In this document: in pieces, positions 53,988-63,504 of the stretch
How positions within the stretch are numbered: position 1 is the first letter of the stretch
How the letters are laid out: every line of letters begins with the position of its first letter
Assembly: GCF_900475315.1 (NCBI RefSeq)
Contig: NZ_LS483369.1
Span: forward strand, 496,001-560,000
Length of the DNA: 64,000 nucleotides
Reading direction: 5' to 3'
Source of the DNA: Neisseria cinerea
Lineage (GTDB): Bacteria > Pseudomonadota > Gammaproteobacteria > Burkholderiales > Neisseriaceae
Program-made: the position numbers and the translations under genes
Notes under the pieces: model-generated
Told to the model about the DNA's origin: nothing
What the model saw: only the letters and a program-made list of their open reading frames with translations
The model's database searches: none

Positions 53988-54209
53988 ATGAGCGGTAAAG
54001 TGCAGCACAATAAAGGTAAAATACGCGACAATGCTTTAAAAGCCTTAGTGAAATCCGATTTGTTCCGACACAAGGTGGAACGGAAAAGAAAAGGCAAAGG
54101 CAGCTACAACAGGCAGGAAGCGAAAAAATGGCGGGACGGTTTTGATACGGTCCCGCCATTTTTATGTCTTAAACGTGGAAGCTCTCGCCGCAGCCGCAGG
54201 AGTCTTTGA
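53988..54209 (+). CDS. arfA: Alternative ribosome-rescue factor A, with terminator inside the frame
   Basis: This frame begins [23 protein letters not shown] and contains [14 protein letters not shown], the core of ArfA, which with RF2 frees ribosomes stalled on mRNAs lacking stop codons. Within the frame (54126-54161) lies a strong terminator hairpin. mRNA therefore should end without a stop codon, and tmRNA would destroy the product unless tmRNA fails, the known ArfA control. Functional protein is likely about 50 residues. The rest of the frame (after the hairpin) overlaps iscA on the opposite strand. Confidence 0.82.
   Translation: MSGKVQHNKGKIRDNALKALVKSDLFRHKVERKRKGKGSYNRQEAKKWRDGFDTVPPFLCLKRGSSRRSRRSL
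54126..54165. terminator. Bidirectional terminator inside arfA
   Basis: AAATGGCGGGAC and GTCCCGCCATTT form a perfect 12-bp stem with a 12-base loop, followed by TTTT. It lies within the arfA frame and also just beyond iscA on the other strand. Confidence 0.9.
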
Positions 54210-54489
54210 CATTCGGGTTTTCAAATTTGAAACCTTCTTGCAAACCTTCTTTGGTGTAATCGACTTGCGTACCGTCTAAATAAACCAAGCTTTTCGGATC
54301 GATATAAATGCGCGCGCCGTGTTCTTCGAAAATCAGGTCGTCCTCGTTCGCTTCATCGACAAATTCAAGGTTGTATGCCATACCCGAGCAGCCGCTGGTT
54401 TTCACACCTAAGCGTACGCCCAAGCCTTTGCCGCGTTTGGTCAGGTAATTGTTGATGTATTTGGCTGCATTTTCTGTGATGGTAATCAT
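54169..54489 (-). CDS. iscA: Iron-sulfur assembly protein IscA (A-type carrier)
   Basis: A 106-residue A-type carrier for Fe-S clusters. The three conserved cysteines are in TSGCSGMAY and the C-terminal DSCGCGESF. Start at [12 protein letters not shown]; an in-frame upstream start adds seven residues. The stop overlaps the arfA frame on the other strand. Confidence 0.94.
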   Translation of the reverse strand: MITITENAAKYINNYLTKRGKGLGVRLGVKTSGCSGMAYNLEFVDEANEDDLIFEEHGARIYIDPKSLVYLDGTQVDYTKEGLQEGFKFENPNVKDSCGCGESFHV

Positions 54490-54574
54490 GCTTCTTTCCT
54501 CATTTCGCAATTATTTTCTGTTTTGCCCATGTTATCGCGGCAGAAACGGCGGCTTTTGCCTGCGGACTGTTTTT

Positions 54575-54745
54575 CTAACGGGTTGAGCCGGTTAATTGTG
54601 CACCCTGTTCCAAAACATCGTCCAAATCTGCTGCCGCCAGTGTGGCAATATCATCCAAGCCCATTTGCTGCAAACGCTGCAATACGGTTTTGCCTATGCC
54701 TTTGACAGCAAGCAGGGATTGGGCTTCTTCATCGCTAAAAGGCAT
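54575..54745 (-). CDS. Small helix-hairpin-helix protein
   Basis: A 56-residue protein: PFSDEEAQSLLAVKGIGKTVLQRLQQMGL is a helix-hairpin-helix (GIGKT) that could bind DNA or pair with partners. GGAGG precedes its ATG. It lies between iscA and iscU. Function unknown. Confidence 0.7.
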   Translation of the reverse strand: MPFSDEEAQSLLAVKGIGKTVLQRLQQMGLDDIATLAAADLDDVLEQGAQLTGSTR

Positions 54746-54853
54746 TTTAGCCTCCTTTGATTTTGAAGGGACAAGCGCGCTTATATGGTAGTTGGTACCT
54801 ATCAAGTCGATTTAGGTATTAAGGTCCGCAAACTAAGTATCTGGAAAACAGGG

Positions 54854-55240
54854 TTATTTGTTTTCCTGACGTTTACGGTAGTCGGCAACGGCCGCTTTTA
54901 CCGCGTCTTCCGCCAAAATGGAGCAGTGGATTTTTACCGGCGGCAATTCCAACTCTTCGGCGATTTCGCTGTTTTTGATTGCCAGCGCATCATCCAAGCT
55001 TTTGCCTTTGACCCACTCTGTAATCAGGCTGGACGAAGCGATTGCAGAACCGCAGCCGTAGGTTTTGAATTTGGCGTCTTCGATGATGCCTTCGTCGTTG
55101 ACTTTGATTTGCAGGCGCATCACGTCGCCGCAAGCAGGCGCGCCGACCATGCCAGTGCCGACGGACTCGTCGTTTTTGTCGAAAGTGCCGACGTTACGTG
55201 GGTTTTCGTAGTGGTCGATTACTTTATCGCTGTATGCCAT
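54854..55240 (-). CDS. iscU: Fe-S scaffold IscU
   Basis: A 128-residue scaffold on which [2Fe-2S] clusters are built. Cysteines are in APACGDV, KTYGCGSA and IHCSILAE; the HscA recognition motif LPPVK is present just before the third. It acts with IscS, HscA/HscB and IscA, encoded around it. Confidence 0.96.
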   Translation of the reverse strand: MAYSDKVIDHYENPRNVGTFDKNDESVGTGMVGAPACGDVMRLQIKVNDEGIIEDAKFKTYGCGSAIASSSLITEWVKGKSLDDALAIKNSEIAEELELPPVKIHCSILAEDAVKAAVADYRKRQENK

Positions 55241-55306
55241 GATGTGGTTTCCTTAATGTTTTTGATGATTTAAGTGGTTTGTTTGCCTGTTTTCAGATGG
55301 CCTGAG

Positions 55307-55435
55307 TTAGATTTTGCACGCACCACCTTCGCAGCCGTCGTCATTTTCTGAATCGACGCCACCCTCTACGGTAACGCCGTCGAAATCGTCCAGCAGGTTG
55401 TCGAGGTTATCTAAATCGAAATCTTGATCTTTCAT
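55307..55435 (-). CDS. Acidic 42-residue protein in the isc cluster
   Basis: A highly acidic protein (MKDQDFDLDNLDNLLDDFDG...) with a C-terminal cysteine pair in GCEGGACK. It lies between iscS and iscU on the same strand and is too short for routine calling. AAGAGAAAAAT precedes the ATG (weak). No family recognised; its pair of cysteines and setting suggest a link to Fe-S work. Confidence 0.55.
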   Translation of the reverse strand: MKDQDFDLDNLDNLLDDFDGVTVEGGVDSENDDGCEGGACKI

Positions 55436-55475
55436 ATTTTTCTCTTGATTGGATTAGAACGGTCTGTTTTCCTAG

Positions 55476-55501
55476 ATGCCGTCTGAAATTTCAGACGGCA
55501 T
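55476..55501 (-). terminator. Inverted DUS pair after iscS
   Basis: DUS arms with a 2-base loop lie between iscS and the acidic small gene. It may attenuate read-through from iscS to iscU. Confidence 0.8.
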
Positions 55502-55515
55502 TGCAGGGTAGCAGG

Positions 55516-56730
55516 TTAATGCGCCGCCCATTCAATCGAGTTCAAATCAATCCCGTCTTTGAACATTTCCCACAGCGGTGACAGTTCGCGCAGTTTGCCA
55601 ATTTTGGATTTAATCAGTTCTGCTGCGAATTGGACTTCTTCTTCGGTGGTCATGCGGCCAAAGGTGATACGTAGGGATGAGTGCGCCAATTCGTCGTTAC
55701 GGCCGAGTGCGCGTAAAACGTAGCTTGGCTCAAGGCTTGCGGAAGTACAGGCGGAGCCGCTGGATACGGCGAGTTCTTTCACCGCCATAATCAGGCTTTC
55801 GCCTTCGACGAAGTTGAAGCTGACGTTCAGGTTGTTCGGAGCACGGTGTTCGAGGTCGCCGTTGATATAGACTTCTTCGATGCCTTCGATGCCTTTGAGG
55901 AAGATATCGCGCAGTTTCAGGTAGTGCGCAGTGTCTTGTGCCAATTCTTCTTTGGCAATGCGGAAGGCTTCGCCCATGCCGACGATTTGATGGGTCGGCA
56001 AGGTGCCGGAACGGAAACCGCGTTCGTGGCCGCCGCCGTGCATTTGGGCTTCGAGGCGGACGCGGGGTTTGCGGCGGACGTACAGTGCGCCGATGCCTTT
56101 AGGACCGTACACTTTATGACCGGACATGGACAGCAGGTCGATTTTGGCGGCTTCTACGTCAACAGGCACTTTGCCGCAGGCTTGGGCGGCATCGACGTGG
56201 AAGATGATTTTGCGTTCGCGGCAGATTTCGCCGATAGCGGGAATGTCTTGCACCACGCCGATTTCGTTGTTTACCCACATGACGGAAACAAGGATGGTGT
56301 CTTCGCGGATAGCGGCTTTCAGTACGTCTAAATCAACCAAACCGTTTTCTTGTACGTCCAGATAAGTTACTTCGTAACCTTGGCGTTCGAGTTCGCGCAT
56401 AGTATCGAGCACGGCTTTGTGCTCGGTTTTTACAGTAATGAGGTGATTACCTTTAGATTTGTAGAAGTGCGCCGCGCCTTTGATGGCGAGGTTGTTAGAC
56501 TCGGTTGCGCCGCTAGTGAAAACAATTTCTTTAGAGTCGGCATTAATCAGGGCGGCAATATCTGCACGTGCTTTTTCTACGGCTTCTTCCGCTGTCCAAC
56601 CGAATGCGTGGCTGTTGGAAGCGGGGTTGCCGAAGGTTTCGGTCAGATAGGGAATCATTTTTTCGGCAACGCGTTTGTCAACGGGGGTGGTGGCGGCGTA
56701 GTCGAGATAAACGGGGGTTTTGACGGTCAT
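55516..56730 (-). CDS. iscS: Cysteine desulfurase IscS
   Basis: A 404-residue PLP enzyme that removes sulfur from cysteine for Fe-S clusters and tRNA thiolation. The PLP lysine is in [12 protein letters not shown]; the active-site Cys is in the loop [13 protein letters not shown]. Length matches IscS. The start lies 29 bases from the iscR stop. Confidence 0.96.
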   Translation of the reverse strand: MTVKTPVYLDYAATTPVDKRVAEKMIPYLTETFGNPASNSHAFGWTAEEAVEKARADIAALINADSKEIVFTSGATESNNLAIKGAAHFYKSKGNHLITVKTEHKAVLDTMRELERQGYEVTYLDVQENGLVDLDVLKAAIREDTILVSVMWVNNEIGVVQDIPAIGEICRERKIIFHVDAAQACGKVPVDVEAAKIDLLSMSGHKVYGPKGIGALYVRRKPRVRLEAQMHGGGHERGFRSGTLPTHQIVGMGEAFRIAKEELAQDTAHYLKLRDIFLKGIEGIEEVYINGDLEHRAPNNLNVSFNFVEGESLIMAVKELAVSSGSACTSASLEPSYVLRALGRNDELAHSSLRITFGRMTTEEEVQFAAELIKSKIGKLRELSPLWEMFKDGIDLNSIEWAAH

Positions 56731-56759
56731 GGTTTGCTCTTTCTTTTTCTGTAATGTAC

Positions 56760-57206
56760 TTAATGGATATGTGTAAATTGGATGACGTGGCTGCCGTCAT
56801 CGCTGTTTTTCTGTTCGATGATGCTTTGCAGGGTAACGCTACTGAGGTAATCGTTGATGGTTTTGTTCAGGTTTTCCCAAAGGTCGTGCGTCAGGCAGGG
56901 AGCACCGTGGTGGCAGTTGGCTTTGCTGCTGCATTGGGTGGCGTCCAGTTTGTCTTCGGCGGCGGAAATGATTTGGGCGATGTTGATTTGTGCGGGAGGG
57001 GCGGCGAGGATGTAACCGCCGCCGGGTCCGCGCAGGCTTTCAACCAGTCCGGCACGCCGCAGTTTGCTGAATAATTGTTCGAGATAGGAAAGCGAAATGC
57101 TTTGGCGTTCGCTGATGGCGCTGAGTTTGATGGCGCCAGTTTGCGCGTTCATCGCCAAATCAATCATGGCGGTGACGGCAAAACGCCCTTTTGTGGTCAG
57201 TCTCAT
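56760..57206 (-). CDS. iscR: Fe-S sensing regulator IscR
   Basis: A 148-residue Rrf2-family regulator. The winged helix-turn-helix spans residues 1-75; cluster ligands are the three cysteines spaced by five residues ([14 protein letters not shown]) with a following His. With a [2Fe-2S] cluster it represses its own isc operon. It is the first gene of the leftward isc operon; an IscR site lies in its promoter. Confidence 0.95.
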   Translation of the reverse strand: MRLTTKGRFAVTAMIDLAMNAQTGAIKLSAISERQSISLSYLEQLFSKLRRAGLVESLRGPGGGYILAAPPAQINIAQIISAAEDKLDATQCSSKANCHHGAPCLTHDLWENLNKTINDYLSSVTLQSIIEQKNSDDGSHVIQFTHIH

Positions 57207-57254
57207 GGTAGTTGCCTGTGCCAGCGTTCTTATAGTTGGTGGCTTGATTGTCTA

Positions 57255-57279
57255 ATATCTGAGTGATTCGGTCAAGTAT
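57255..57279 (-). promoter_or_regulatory. Type 1 IscR operator in the isc promoter
   Basis: Minus-strand ATACTTGACCGAATCACTCAGATAT fits the type 1 IscR consensus (ATASYYGACTRWWWYAGTCRRSTAT) at 22 of 25 positions. It overlaps TTGACC, a good -35, and lies about 50 bases before the iscR ATG. It predicts autoregulation by holo-IscR. Confidence 0.75.
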
Positions 57280-57560
57280 ATTCAAGAATCTTCCGATTGT
57301 TTGTTTAAATGACTGTGCGAACTGATTTTTATCCGTCTAAAGATTTCTCTTTTTTATCTGGAACTTGAATCAGAGGCCGTCTGAAAATTGCTATCGCCCC
57401 ACTTTGGGTAGGGTTAAAACCATTTGCTTTATAATTGATATTGATATAGATTATCTAATTCATACTAAATCATTATGGTATTGCAAAAGTCTGCCTTAAA
57501 CCAACCTGCCTGTTTAGGCGGCTCAATCCATAAGCAACCCCTTAACAGAGGCAATCAATA
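57280..57560. other. Divergent promoter region of iscR and lldD
   Basis: No gene is evident. A DUS core (GGCCGTCTGAA) occurs at 57376. TTGATATTGATATAGATTATC at 57438-57458 is AT-rich and could hold the lldD promoter. AACAGAGGCA lies before the lldD ATG. Confidence 0.5.
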
Positions 57561-58733
57561 ATGAAACGCGATTTGAGCAAAATGACCTGTATCGAAGACC
57601 TGCGCCTTGTCGCCAAGCGCAAGATGCCGCGCATGTTTTACGATTACATCGATTCAGGTTCTTGGACGGAAACTACCTACCGCGAAAACACTTCGGATTT
57701 CAAAGATATCCGTTTCCGACAAAAGGTATTGGTCAATATGGAAGGCCGTAGTTTAGAGACCAAAATGATCGGTCAGGATGTGAAAATGCCGGTGGCGATT
57801 GCGCCGACGGGTTTTACCGGCATGGCGCATGCCGACGGTGAAATCTTGGCGGCGCGTGCGGCGGAGAAGTTCGGTATTCCGTTTACGCTGTCGACCATGT
57901 CTATCTGCTCGATTGAAGATGTTGCCGAGAACACCAGCGCGCCGTTTTGGTTTCAGCTTTATGTGATGCGCGACCGCGAGTTTATGGAAAACCTGATTAA
58001 ACGTGCGAAAGATGCTAAATGTTCGGCGTTGGTTTTGACCGCCGATTTGCAGGTTTTGGGTCAACGCCACAAAGACATCAAAAACGGCCTGTCCGCACCG
58101 CCGAAACCGACCATCGCCAATTTAATCAATCTGGCGACCAAGCCTGAATGGTGCATGAAAATGCTGAACACGGAACGCCGCACGTTCCGCAACATCGTCG
58201 GACACGCTAAAAACGTCGGCGATTTGTCTTCGCTGTCTTCTTGGACGTCCGAACAATTCGACCCGCGCCTGAGCTGGGACGACGTTGCCCGCATTAAAGA
58301 TTTGTGGGGCGGCAAGCTGATTATCAAAGGCATTATGGAACCTGAAGATGCGGAAAAAGCAGCGAAAAGCGGAGCGGACGCATTGGTCGTTTCCAATCAC
58401 GGCGGCCGCCAGCTTGACGATACCGTATCGGCCATCAAGGCCTTGCCCGACATCGTCAGCGCAGTGGGCAGTGACATCGAGGTTTGGATGGACAGCGGTA
58501 TTCGCAGCGGTCAGGACATCCTCAAAGCATGGGCTTTGGGCGCGAAAGGTACGATGATAGGCCGGGCGTTTCTGTATGGTTTGGGTGCGTATGGTGAAGA
58601 AGGCGTTACCCGTGCGCTGGAAATCCTGTATAAAGAAATGGATATATCTATGGCGTTTACGGGACACCGCGATATTCAAGATGTCGATGCCTCGATTTTA
58701 AGGGGTAAAGATTGGGGTAGGGAAACGGTTTAG
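57561..58733 (+). CDS. lldD: L-lactate dehydrogenase (FMN, quinone-linked)
   Basis: A 390-residue FMN enzyme oxidising L-lactate to pyruvate in the respiratory chain. The FMN/substrate signature is VVSNHGGRQLD (about residues 277-287); the N-terminal sequence (CIEDLRLVAKRKMPRMFYDYIDSG) is typical. Together with Dld, it gives the cell enzymes for both lactate isomers. A DUS hairpin terminates it. Confidence 0.95.
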   Translation: MKRDLSKMTCIEDLRLVAKRKMPRMFYDYIDSGSWTETTYRENTSDFKDIRFRQKVLVNMEGRSLETKMIGQDVKMPVAIAPTGFTGMAHADGEILAARAAEKFGIPFTLSTMSICSIEDVAENTSAPFWFQLYVMRDREFMENLIKRAKDAKCSALVLTADLQVLGQRHKDIKNGLSAPPKPTIANLINLATKPEWCMKMLNTERRTFRNIVGHAKNVGDLSSLSSWTSEQFDPRLSWDDVARIKDLWGGKLIIKGIMEPEDAEKAAKSGADALVVSNHGGRQLDDTVSAIKALPDIVSAVGSDIEVWMDSGIRSGQDILKAWALGAKGTMIGRAFLYGLGAYGEEGVTRALEILYKEMDISMAFTGHRDIQDVDASILRGKDWGRETV

Positions 58734-58744
58734 ATACTGAAAAA

Positions 58745-58783
58745 TATGATGCCGTCTGAACACAGGGTTCGGACGGCATCATA
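58745..58783 (+). terminator. Extended DUS-type hairpin after lldD
   Basis: AAATATGATGCCGTC and GACGGCATCATATTT give a 15-bp stem around a loop, with a following T-run. The right DUS arm has one change (TTCGGACGGCAT). Confidence 0.85.
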
Positions 58784-58797
58784 TTTTTAATTCCCAC

Positions 58798-59721
58798 TCA
58801 GGCTGAGGATACCGCAGTATTCATCAGCCGCAACGTTTTCAGACGGCATATTTCCTTTTGATATTCTGCCAAACCGACAAATTCTCCGGTTTCAGTGTAA
58901 ACGCGTACCGGCGTGTCGGAAGGTAGGTCTTCCTCGAAACGCGGACGTTGTCCGCAGCGGAGCATATGGACGGCATAATTGTTTAAAACGGTTTGGGGAA
59001 AGTGTGAAACCAATACGTCGCAGGGTAGCAGCAAGCTGTCGCGTTCTGTTTCGTTCAAATTTGCCAAGGCCTCAAGCGTGTGGCTTTGGGCGATGGTAAA
59101 GCCGGCGGTTTCGGTGCGGCGCAGGGCGGTCAGGTGGGCGAACGTGCCGATGTGTTTGGCGATGTCTTCGCTGAGGGTGCGGATATAGGTGCCTTTGCTG
59201 CAACGCACGCTTATCACGGCTTTGGGCGCGTCAAACTCGGTAATATCAATGGCGTAAATGGTGATGTCGCGCGGTTTACGTTCGATGACGATGCCTTTGC
59301 GCGCGTATTCGTACAGCGGTTTGCCTTCGTGCTTGAGTGCGGAAAACATCGGCGGGACTTGGCGGATGTTGCCTGTCAGGGCTTGGCATGCCGTCTGAAA
59401 TTCGGCTAAGGAAATATCGGTGCGGGCGGCAGCGATGATTTCGCCTTCGGCATCGCCCGTGCTGCTGGCTTCGCCGAGTTTCAGCGTGGCGGTGTAGGCT
59501 TTGTCGGCATCAATCAGATATTGGGCGAACTTGGTCGCTTCGCCGAAGCAGATGGGCAAAAGTCCGGTTGCCAAAGGGTCGAGTACACCGGTATGCCCTG
59601 CTTTTTCGGCATGAAATAAACGCCGCGCTTTTTGCAGCGCGGTGTTGCTGGAAAGGCCGGGGGGTTTGTCCAAGAGCAAAACACCGTTGACGGCACGTTT
59701 TTGGGGTTTGCCTGTATTCAT
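58798..59721 (-). CDS. truB: tRNA pseudouridine-55 synthase
   Basis: A 307-residue enzyme making pseudouridine 55 in the T-loop of tRNAs. Catalytic Asp lies in HTGVLDPLATG (about residues 44-54); RNA-binding GTYIRTLSEDI and C-terminal PUA domain are present. The start used is MNTGKPQKRAVNG; a longer frame into rbfA arises by chance. It follows rbfA on the same strand, 32 bases apart. Confidence 0.95.
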   Translation of the reverse strand: MNTGKPQKRAVNGVLLLDKPPGLSSNTALQKARRLFHAEKAGHTGVLDPLATGLLPICFGEATKFAQYLIDADKAYTATLKLGEASSTGDAEGEIIAAARTDISLAEFQTACQALTGNIRQVPPMFSALKHEGKPLYEYARKGIVIERKPRDITIYAIDITEFDAPKAVISVRCSKGTYIRTLSEDIAKHIGTFAHLTALRRTETAGFTIAQSHTLEALANLNETERDSLLLPCDVLVSHFPQTVLNNYAVHMLRCGQRPRFEEDLPSDTPVRVYTETGEFVGLAEYQKEICRLKTLRLMNTAVSSA

Positions 59722-59753
59722 GGTTCGATGTTCGGACGGCATGGGCATATCCG

Positions 59754-60125
59754 TCAGTCTTCGACGGGTTTTTCCGCCGCCACTTGATCGATAAGGGCAG
59801 ACAGGTTCATACCGCGCTCCAAAGATTCGTCGTATTTGAAATGGAGTTCGGGGATTTTGAACAGTTTGATGCGTTTGGCCAATTCGCTGCGGAGGTGTCC
59901 ACGTGCGTGTTCCAGCACTTCTTCCGTAATTTCGCGCGCGTCTTGGTTTAACACCGTATAGAACACGGTGGCATGGCTGTAATCTCGGGTGACTTCGACT
60001 TCGTTGATGGTGATGAAGCCGGCGCGGGGGTCTTTCAGTCCGGTACGGACGAGTTCGGCAAGCTCGCGCATGATTTGTTCTTTGACACGGTCTTGGCGGG
60101 CATAGCCGCGTTGGGGTTTTCTCAT
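59754..60125 (-). CDS. rbfA: Ribosome-binding factor A
   Basis: A 123-residue KH-fold protein needed for 16S rRNA 5' end maturation and growth at low temperature. Typical features are RQDRVKEQIMRELAEL and the GFITINEVEVTRDYSHATVFYT segment. Co-transcribed with truB. Confidence 0.95.
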   Translation of the reverse strand: MRKPQRGYARQDRVKEQIMRELAELVRTGLKDPRAGFITINEVEVTRDYSHATVFYTVLNQDAREITEEVLEHARGHLRSELAKRIKLFKIPELHFKYDESLERGMNLSALIDQVAAEKPVED

Positions 60126-60289
60126 GGATGTCCTTAGGTTTGACTTCAGACGGCATGATTGCCGTGTGAAAAATTCAATTTGATTGTATTATAACAAATT
60201 GAGTTTTTTTCTGTGCGATAACAGAATATACTTGACAACCCGATTACGGCGCATGCCGTTTCCGTAACGAATTATTGTAAAGAAAACTT
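60126..60289. other. Divergent promoter region of rbfA and clpX
   Basis: Contains a DUS arm (60146-60156) and AT-rich sequence; CTTGACA (about 60230-60236) could be the -35 of clpX. Confidence 0.45.
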
Positions 60290-61534
60290 ATGTCCAACGA
60301 AAACCGTACCTGTTCCTTTTGCGGAAAATCCAAACAACACGTCAAACATTTGATTGAGGGCGAAAACGCCTATATCTGCGACGAATGCGTCTCAAACTGT
60401 ATTGAAATATTGTATGAAGACGGAAATGACGGCACACCTTCGGAAAGTGTCGGACAGACATCGGAAGAGCCCGGCAAGCTGCCCACACCCGCCGAAATCG
60501 TCGCCAACCTTAACGACCACGTTATCGGTCAGGAACAAGCCAAGAAAGCCTTGGCGGTGTCGGTGTACAATCATTACAAACGCCTGCGCCATCCTAAAGC
60601 TGGCGGTAATGTTGAATTGTCGAAATCCAACATCCTGCTTATCGGCCCGACCGGATCGGGTAAAACCCTGCTGGCGCAATCTTTGGCGCGCAAACTGGAC
60701 GTACCGTTCGTGATGGCGGATGCCACAACTTTGACTGAAGCAGGTTATGTTGGTGAAGACGTCGAGCAAATCATTACCAAGCTTTTGGGCAAATGTGATT
60801 TCGATGTCGAAAAAGCCCAGCGCGGCATTGTCTATATCGACGAAATCGATAAAATTTCACGCAAAAGTGACAACCCGTCGATTACCCGCGACGTATCCGG
60901 CGAAGGTGTGCAACAAGCCTTGCTGAAACTGATTGAAGGTACGGTGGCCAGCGTTCCGCCCCAAGGCGGCCGCAAGCATCCGAATCAGGAATTTATCAAC
61001 GTCGATACCACCAACATCCTGTTTATCTGCGGCGGGGCGTTTGCAGGCTTGGAAAAAGTGATTCGCCAGCGCACAGAGAAAGGCGGTATCGGTTTCGGTG
61101 CGTCCGTTCACAGCAAGGACGAAAATGCCGACATTACCAAGCTGTTCGGTATTGTCGAACCGGAAGATTTGATTAAATTCGGCCTGATTCCGGAATTAAT
61201 CGGACGTTTGCCCGTGATTGCAACACTAGAAGAACTGGATGAGGACGCGCTGATTAATATTTTGACCGAGCCGAAAAATGCTTTGGTCAAGCAGTACCAA
61301 GCTTTGTTCGGCATGGAAAACGTCGAGTTGGAATTTGAAGAAAACGCTTTGCGCAGCATCGCCCGTCAGGCAATGGAACGTAAAACCGGCGCACGCGGTC
61401 TGAGGTCGATCGTTGAACGCTGCCTGTTGGATACCATGTACCGCCTGCCTGATTTGAAAGGTTTGAAAAAAGTGGTTGTCGGCGAGGCGGTTATTGAGGA
61501 AGGTAAAGAGCCGGAATTGATATTCGAATCCTAA
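60290..61534 (+). CDS. clpX: ClpX ATPase, ClpXP protease unfoldase
   Basis: A 414-residue AAA+ unfoldase that feeds proteins to ClpP. N-terminal zinc-binding domain (CSFCGKS at residue 8, CDECV near 34), Walker A GPTGSGKT (about residues 123-130), Walker B VYIDEIDK, pore loop GYVGEDVE and sensor IPELIGRLP. Full length. AAGAAAAC precedes the ATG. Confidence 0.96.
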   Translation: MSNENRTCSFCGKSKQHVKHLIEGENAYICDECVSNCIEILYEDGNDGTPSESVGQTSEEPGKLPTPAEIVANLNDHVIGQEQAKKALAVSVYNHYKRLRHPKAGGNVELSKSNILLIGPTGSGKTLLAQSLARKLDVPFVMADATTLTEAGYVGEDVEQIITKLLGKCDFDVEKAQRGIVYIDEIDKISRKSDNPSITRDVSGEGVQQALLKLIEGTVASVPPQGGRKHPNQEFINVDTTNILFICGGAFAGLEKVIRQRTEKGGIGFGASVHSKDENADITKLFGIVEPEDLIKFGLIPELIGRLPVIATLEELDEDALINILTEPKNALVKQYQALFGMENVELEFEENALRSIARQAMERKTGARGLRSIVERCLLDTMYRLPDLKGLKKVVVGEAVIEEGKEPELIFES

Positions 61535-61600
61535 TTTCGGGCGGGTATTAAAACCGTTTTTACCACACGGGAATAAGTATAAAAAGCGGTTTGCTCTTTG

Positions 61601-61635
61601 ATGCCGTCTGAAGGTTTCCTACCTTCAGACGGCAT
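61601..61635 (+). terminator. Inverted DUS pair after clpX
   Basis: DUS arms extended by AAGGT/ACCTT around a small loop, then TTTTG. Confidence 0.85.
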
Positions 61636-62134
61636 TTTGTTACAGATGATTGGGCGCAGGGACAAATCCATCGGTATCTTCAGGCAGTTTGTAGGATTTT
61701 TGCCTCCGGCAATGAAAACGGGGAGGGCAAGGTATCACGGTCTTCCGCTAAAATGAGCATATTGTGTTTCAGTATGATACAGGGCTTTCAAACGGAATAT
61801 TCGGACGCGGGCTGAGGTTTCATTCCGACCGGCGTATTGTTTGAGTAAGGCAAGGTCGGGTTATCGGTGAAATCGGTGGTTTGTTTGAGGGTGGTAGCGG
61901 TTCAATAAAATAAATTATATTTAAATCAATGAATTAATTATTTTTTTGTAATGTTTTAGGTGGCGTTGTTGAAAGAGGGGAGAACTTTGTTTACAATGTG
62001 GAAATATCAAATTTCCAGATATCTAAGATTTATCATGCAAATTCAAGCGTTTTCATCTGTCTGCTTTTATTGGTGCCACACAAACGTGCGGTACTTTTTT
62101 GCGCTTGCTTGAAACACTTAGTATATTTACGCAA
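61636..62134. other. Gene-poor 500-base stretch
   Basis: No supported gene. The minus strand has a short open tail ending at 61640 (KLPEDTDGFVPAPNHL) that could be the remnant of a decayed gene, but nothing upstream continues it convincingly. The right part (61900-61960) is very AT-rich. Confidence 0.4.
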
Positions 62135-62169
62135 AACAGGCCGCTCGGAACAGGGCGGCTTTTTTGTTA
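62135..62169 (+). terminator. Terminator upstream of gene 62228
   Basis: GCCGC-TCGGAACAG-GGCGGC-type stem with TTTTTTG. It has no clear gene before it, so it may be a leader attenuator. Confidence 0.55.
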
Positions 62170-62227
62170 CCTCTCAAAGGCAGGTCGCCCGATTCGGACT
62201 ACAGACGACAGAATCAGGAATATGACC

Positions 62228-62728
62228 ATGAATGCAATGCCTCAAACCGCCGAACAAAGTGAAATCCTTCATACTCTCAGCATTATTGTCGATGATGCGC
62301 AAGATTTTTCCCCTGCGTTTCTTGATGCAGGTCAGTGTGGGACGCTTATTAGCGAATCGATGATTCCGCAAGTCCGTACCGTTGCAACTATGATTGCTGC
62401 CGAACGGCATGATTTCAGCAGTACCAGCCCTGCCGAATTTACCGATGCCGCCGATTTTTTTGCCGCACGGATTTTGGTTTTAGGCGTACGCTGCTTTCAT
62501 TTGGATGTATCTCTGTCCCAGGTTTTGAAAACTGCAAATAACCGTGCCCGCCGTTTTGCTGAAAAACACCATCTGTTTTTTATTCCAGCACAAGCCGAAT
62601 TAAGCCTGAATAAGTGTAAAAACAGTCATCTGCTGACTGTCGAAACCGAAATTAAGGCAGAAAACAAGGGCAGCCTTGTTGCAAATAGTATTGAGTTTGC
62701 TCGCAGGTTGAAACTACTGCCTCTGTAA
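62228..62728 (+). CDS. Conserved hypothetical protein near clpX
   Basis: A 166-residue cytoplasmic-looking protein (MNAMPQTAEQSEILHTLS...). Start chosen at 62228 with AGGA 8-9 bases upstream; 62222 is an alternative. Family not recognised; no signal peptide or membrane helix. The C-terminal part ends RRLKLLPL. Confidence 0.6.
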   Translation: MNAMPQTAEQSEILHTLSIIVDDAQDFSPAFLDAGQCGTLISESMIPQVRTVATMIAAERHDFSSTSPAEFTDAADFFAARILVLGVRCFHLDVSLSQVLKTANNRARRFAEKHHLFFIPAQAELSLNKCKNSHLLTVETEIKAENKGSLVANSIEFARRLKLLPL

Positions 62729-62822
62729 CGGCTTTATATAAATAAATTTTCCTGTCTGCATACTTGATAAATATGTCGGCAACGATACAATAAAACCGAA
62801 TTCACAAATAAACAGGACATAC

Positions 62823-63377
62823 ATGAACAAACTGACCGCATCCGCACTTATCGCGATATTGACACTGACGGCCTGCAAAGACGATATGCAGGCGCAACTC
62901 GAACAGCAGCAGAAACAGATTGAGGCTCTGCAACAGCAACTTGAGCAACAGGTAGACGATACGGTCTACCAATTGGCACCGGATGCAGTGAAAGAAACCA
63001 TCCCCGCCGATGCATTGGCAAACGGAAACAACGGGCAGCCTGTAACTGGAAAGGACGGGCAGCAGTATATCTATGATCAATCGACAGGAAGCTGGCTGCT
63101 GCAAAGCTTGGTCGGTGCGGCGGCGGGCGCGTTTATCGGGAATGCATTGTCAAGTAAATTTATGCAGGCAGGCAATCAAAACAGCCCTGTTGCCCGGCGC
63201 GCACGTGCAGCCTACCATCAATCTGCACGCCCCAATGCACGCACCAGCAGGGATTTGAACACGCGCAGCCTACGGGCAAAACAACAGGCGGCGCAACCGC
63301 AGCGTTACCGTCCGACAACACGCCCGCCCGCCAATTACCGTCGTCCGGCCATGCGCGGTTTCGGTAGGAGGAGGTAA
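62823..63377 (+). CDS. Putative lipoprotein with coiled coil and glycine-zipper-like helix
   Basis: A 184-residue lipoprotein: signal LIAILTLTAC with lipidated Cys18. A Gln/Glu-rich coiled coil (residues 23-50) follows, then a Gly/Ala helix (LVGAAAGAFIGNALSS) resembling glycine zippers. The C-terminus is Arg/Pro/Gln-rich and basic (PAMRGFGRRR). It could tether to the cell envelope. Function unknown. Confidence 0.75.
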   Translation: MNKLTASALIAILTLTACKDDMQAQLEQQQKQIEALQQQLEQQVDDTVYQLAPDAVKETIPADALANGNNGQPVTGKDGQQYIYDQSTGSWLLQSLVGAAAGAFIGNALSSKFMQAGNQNSPVARRARAAYHQSARPNARTSRDLNTRSLRAKQQAAQPQRYRPTTRPPANYRRPAMRGFGRRR

Positions 63378-63390
63378 ATCCGTTGCCTCA

Positions 63391-63418
63391 ATGCCGTCTG
63401 AAGGGTTTCAGACGGCAT
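63391..63418 (+). terminator. Inverted DUS pair
   Basis: Perfect DUS arms, 4-base loop and T-run after the lipoprotein gene. Confidence 0.9.
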
Positions 63419-63504
63419 TTTTGTATTGTCTTCGCCGTCTGCCGGTAATCGTATGTTTAATCTGTCGGGTAAGAACAGTTGCCGAATAGCGCACTTACCG
63501 TGGC

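Noticed and set aside
58798-60156. Long 452-residue frame covering truB and part of rbfA
   Set aside because: The upstream part is an out-of-frame reading of rbfA. The TruB family start is at 59721.
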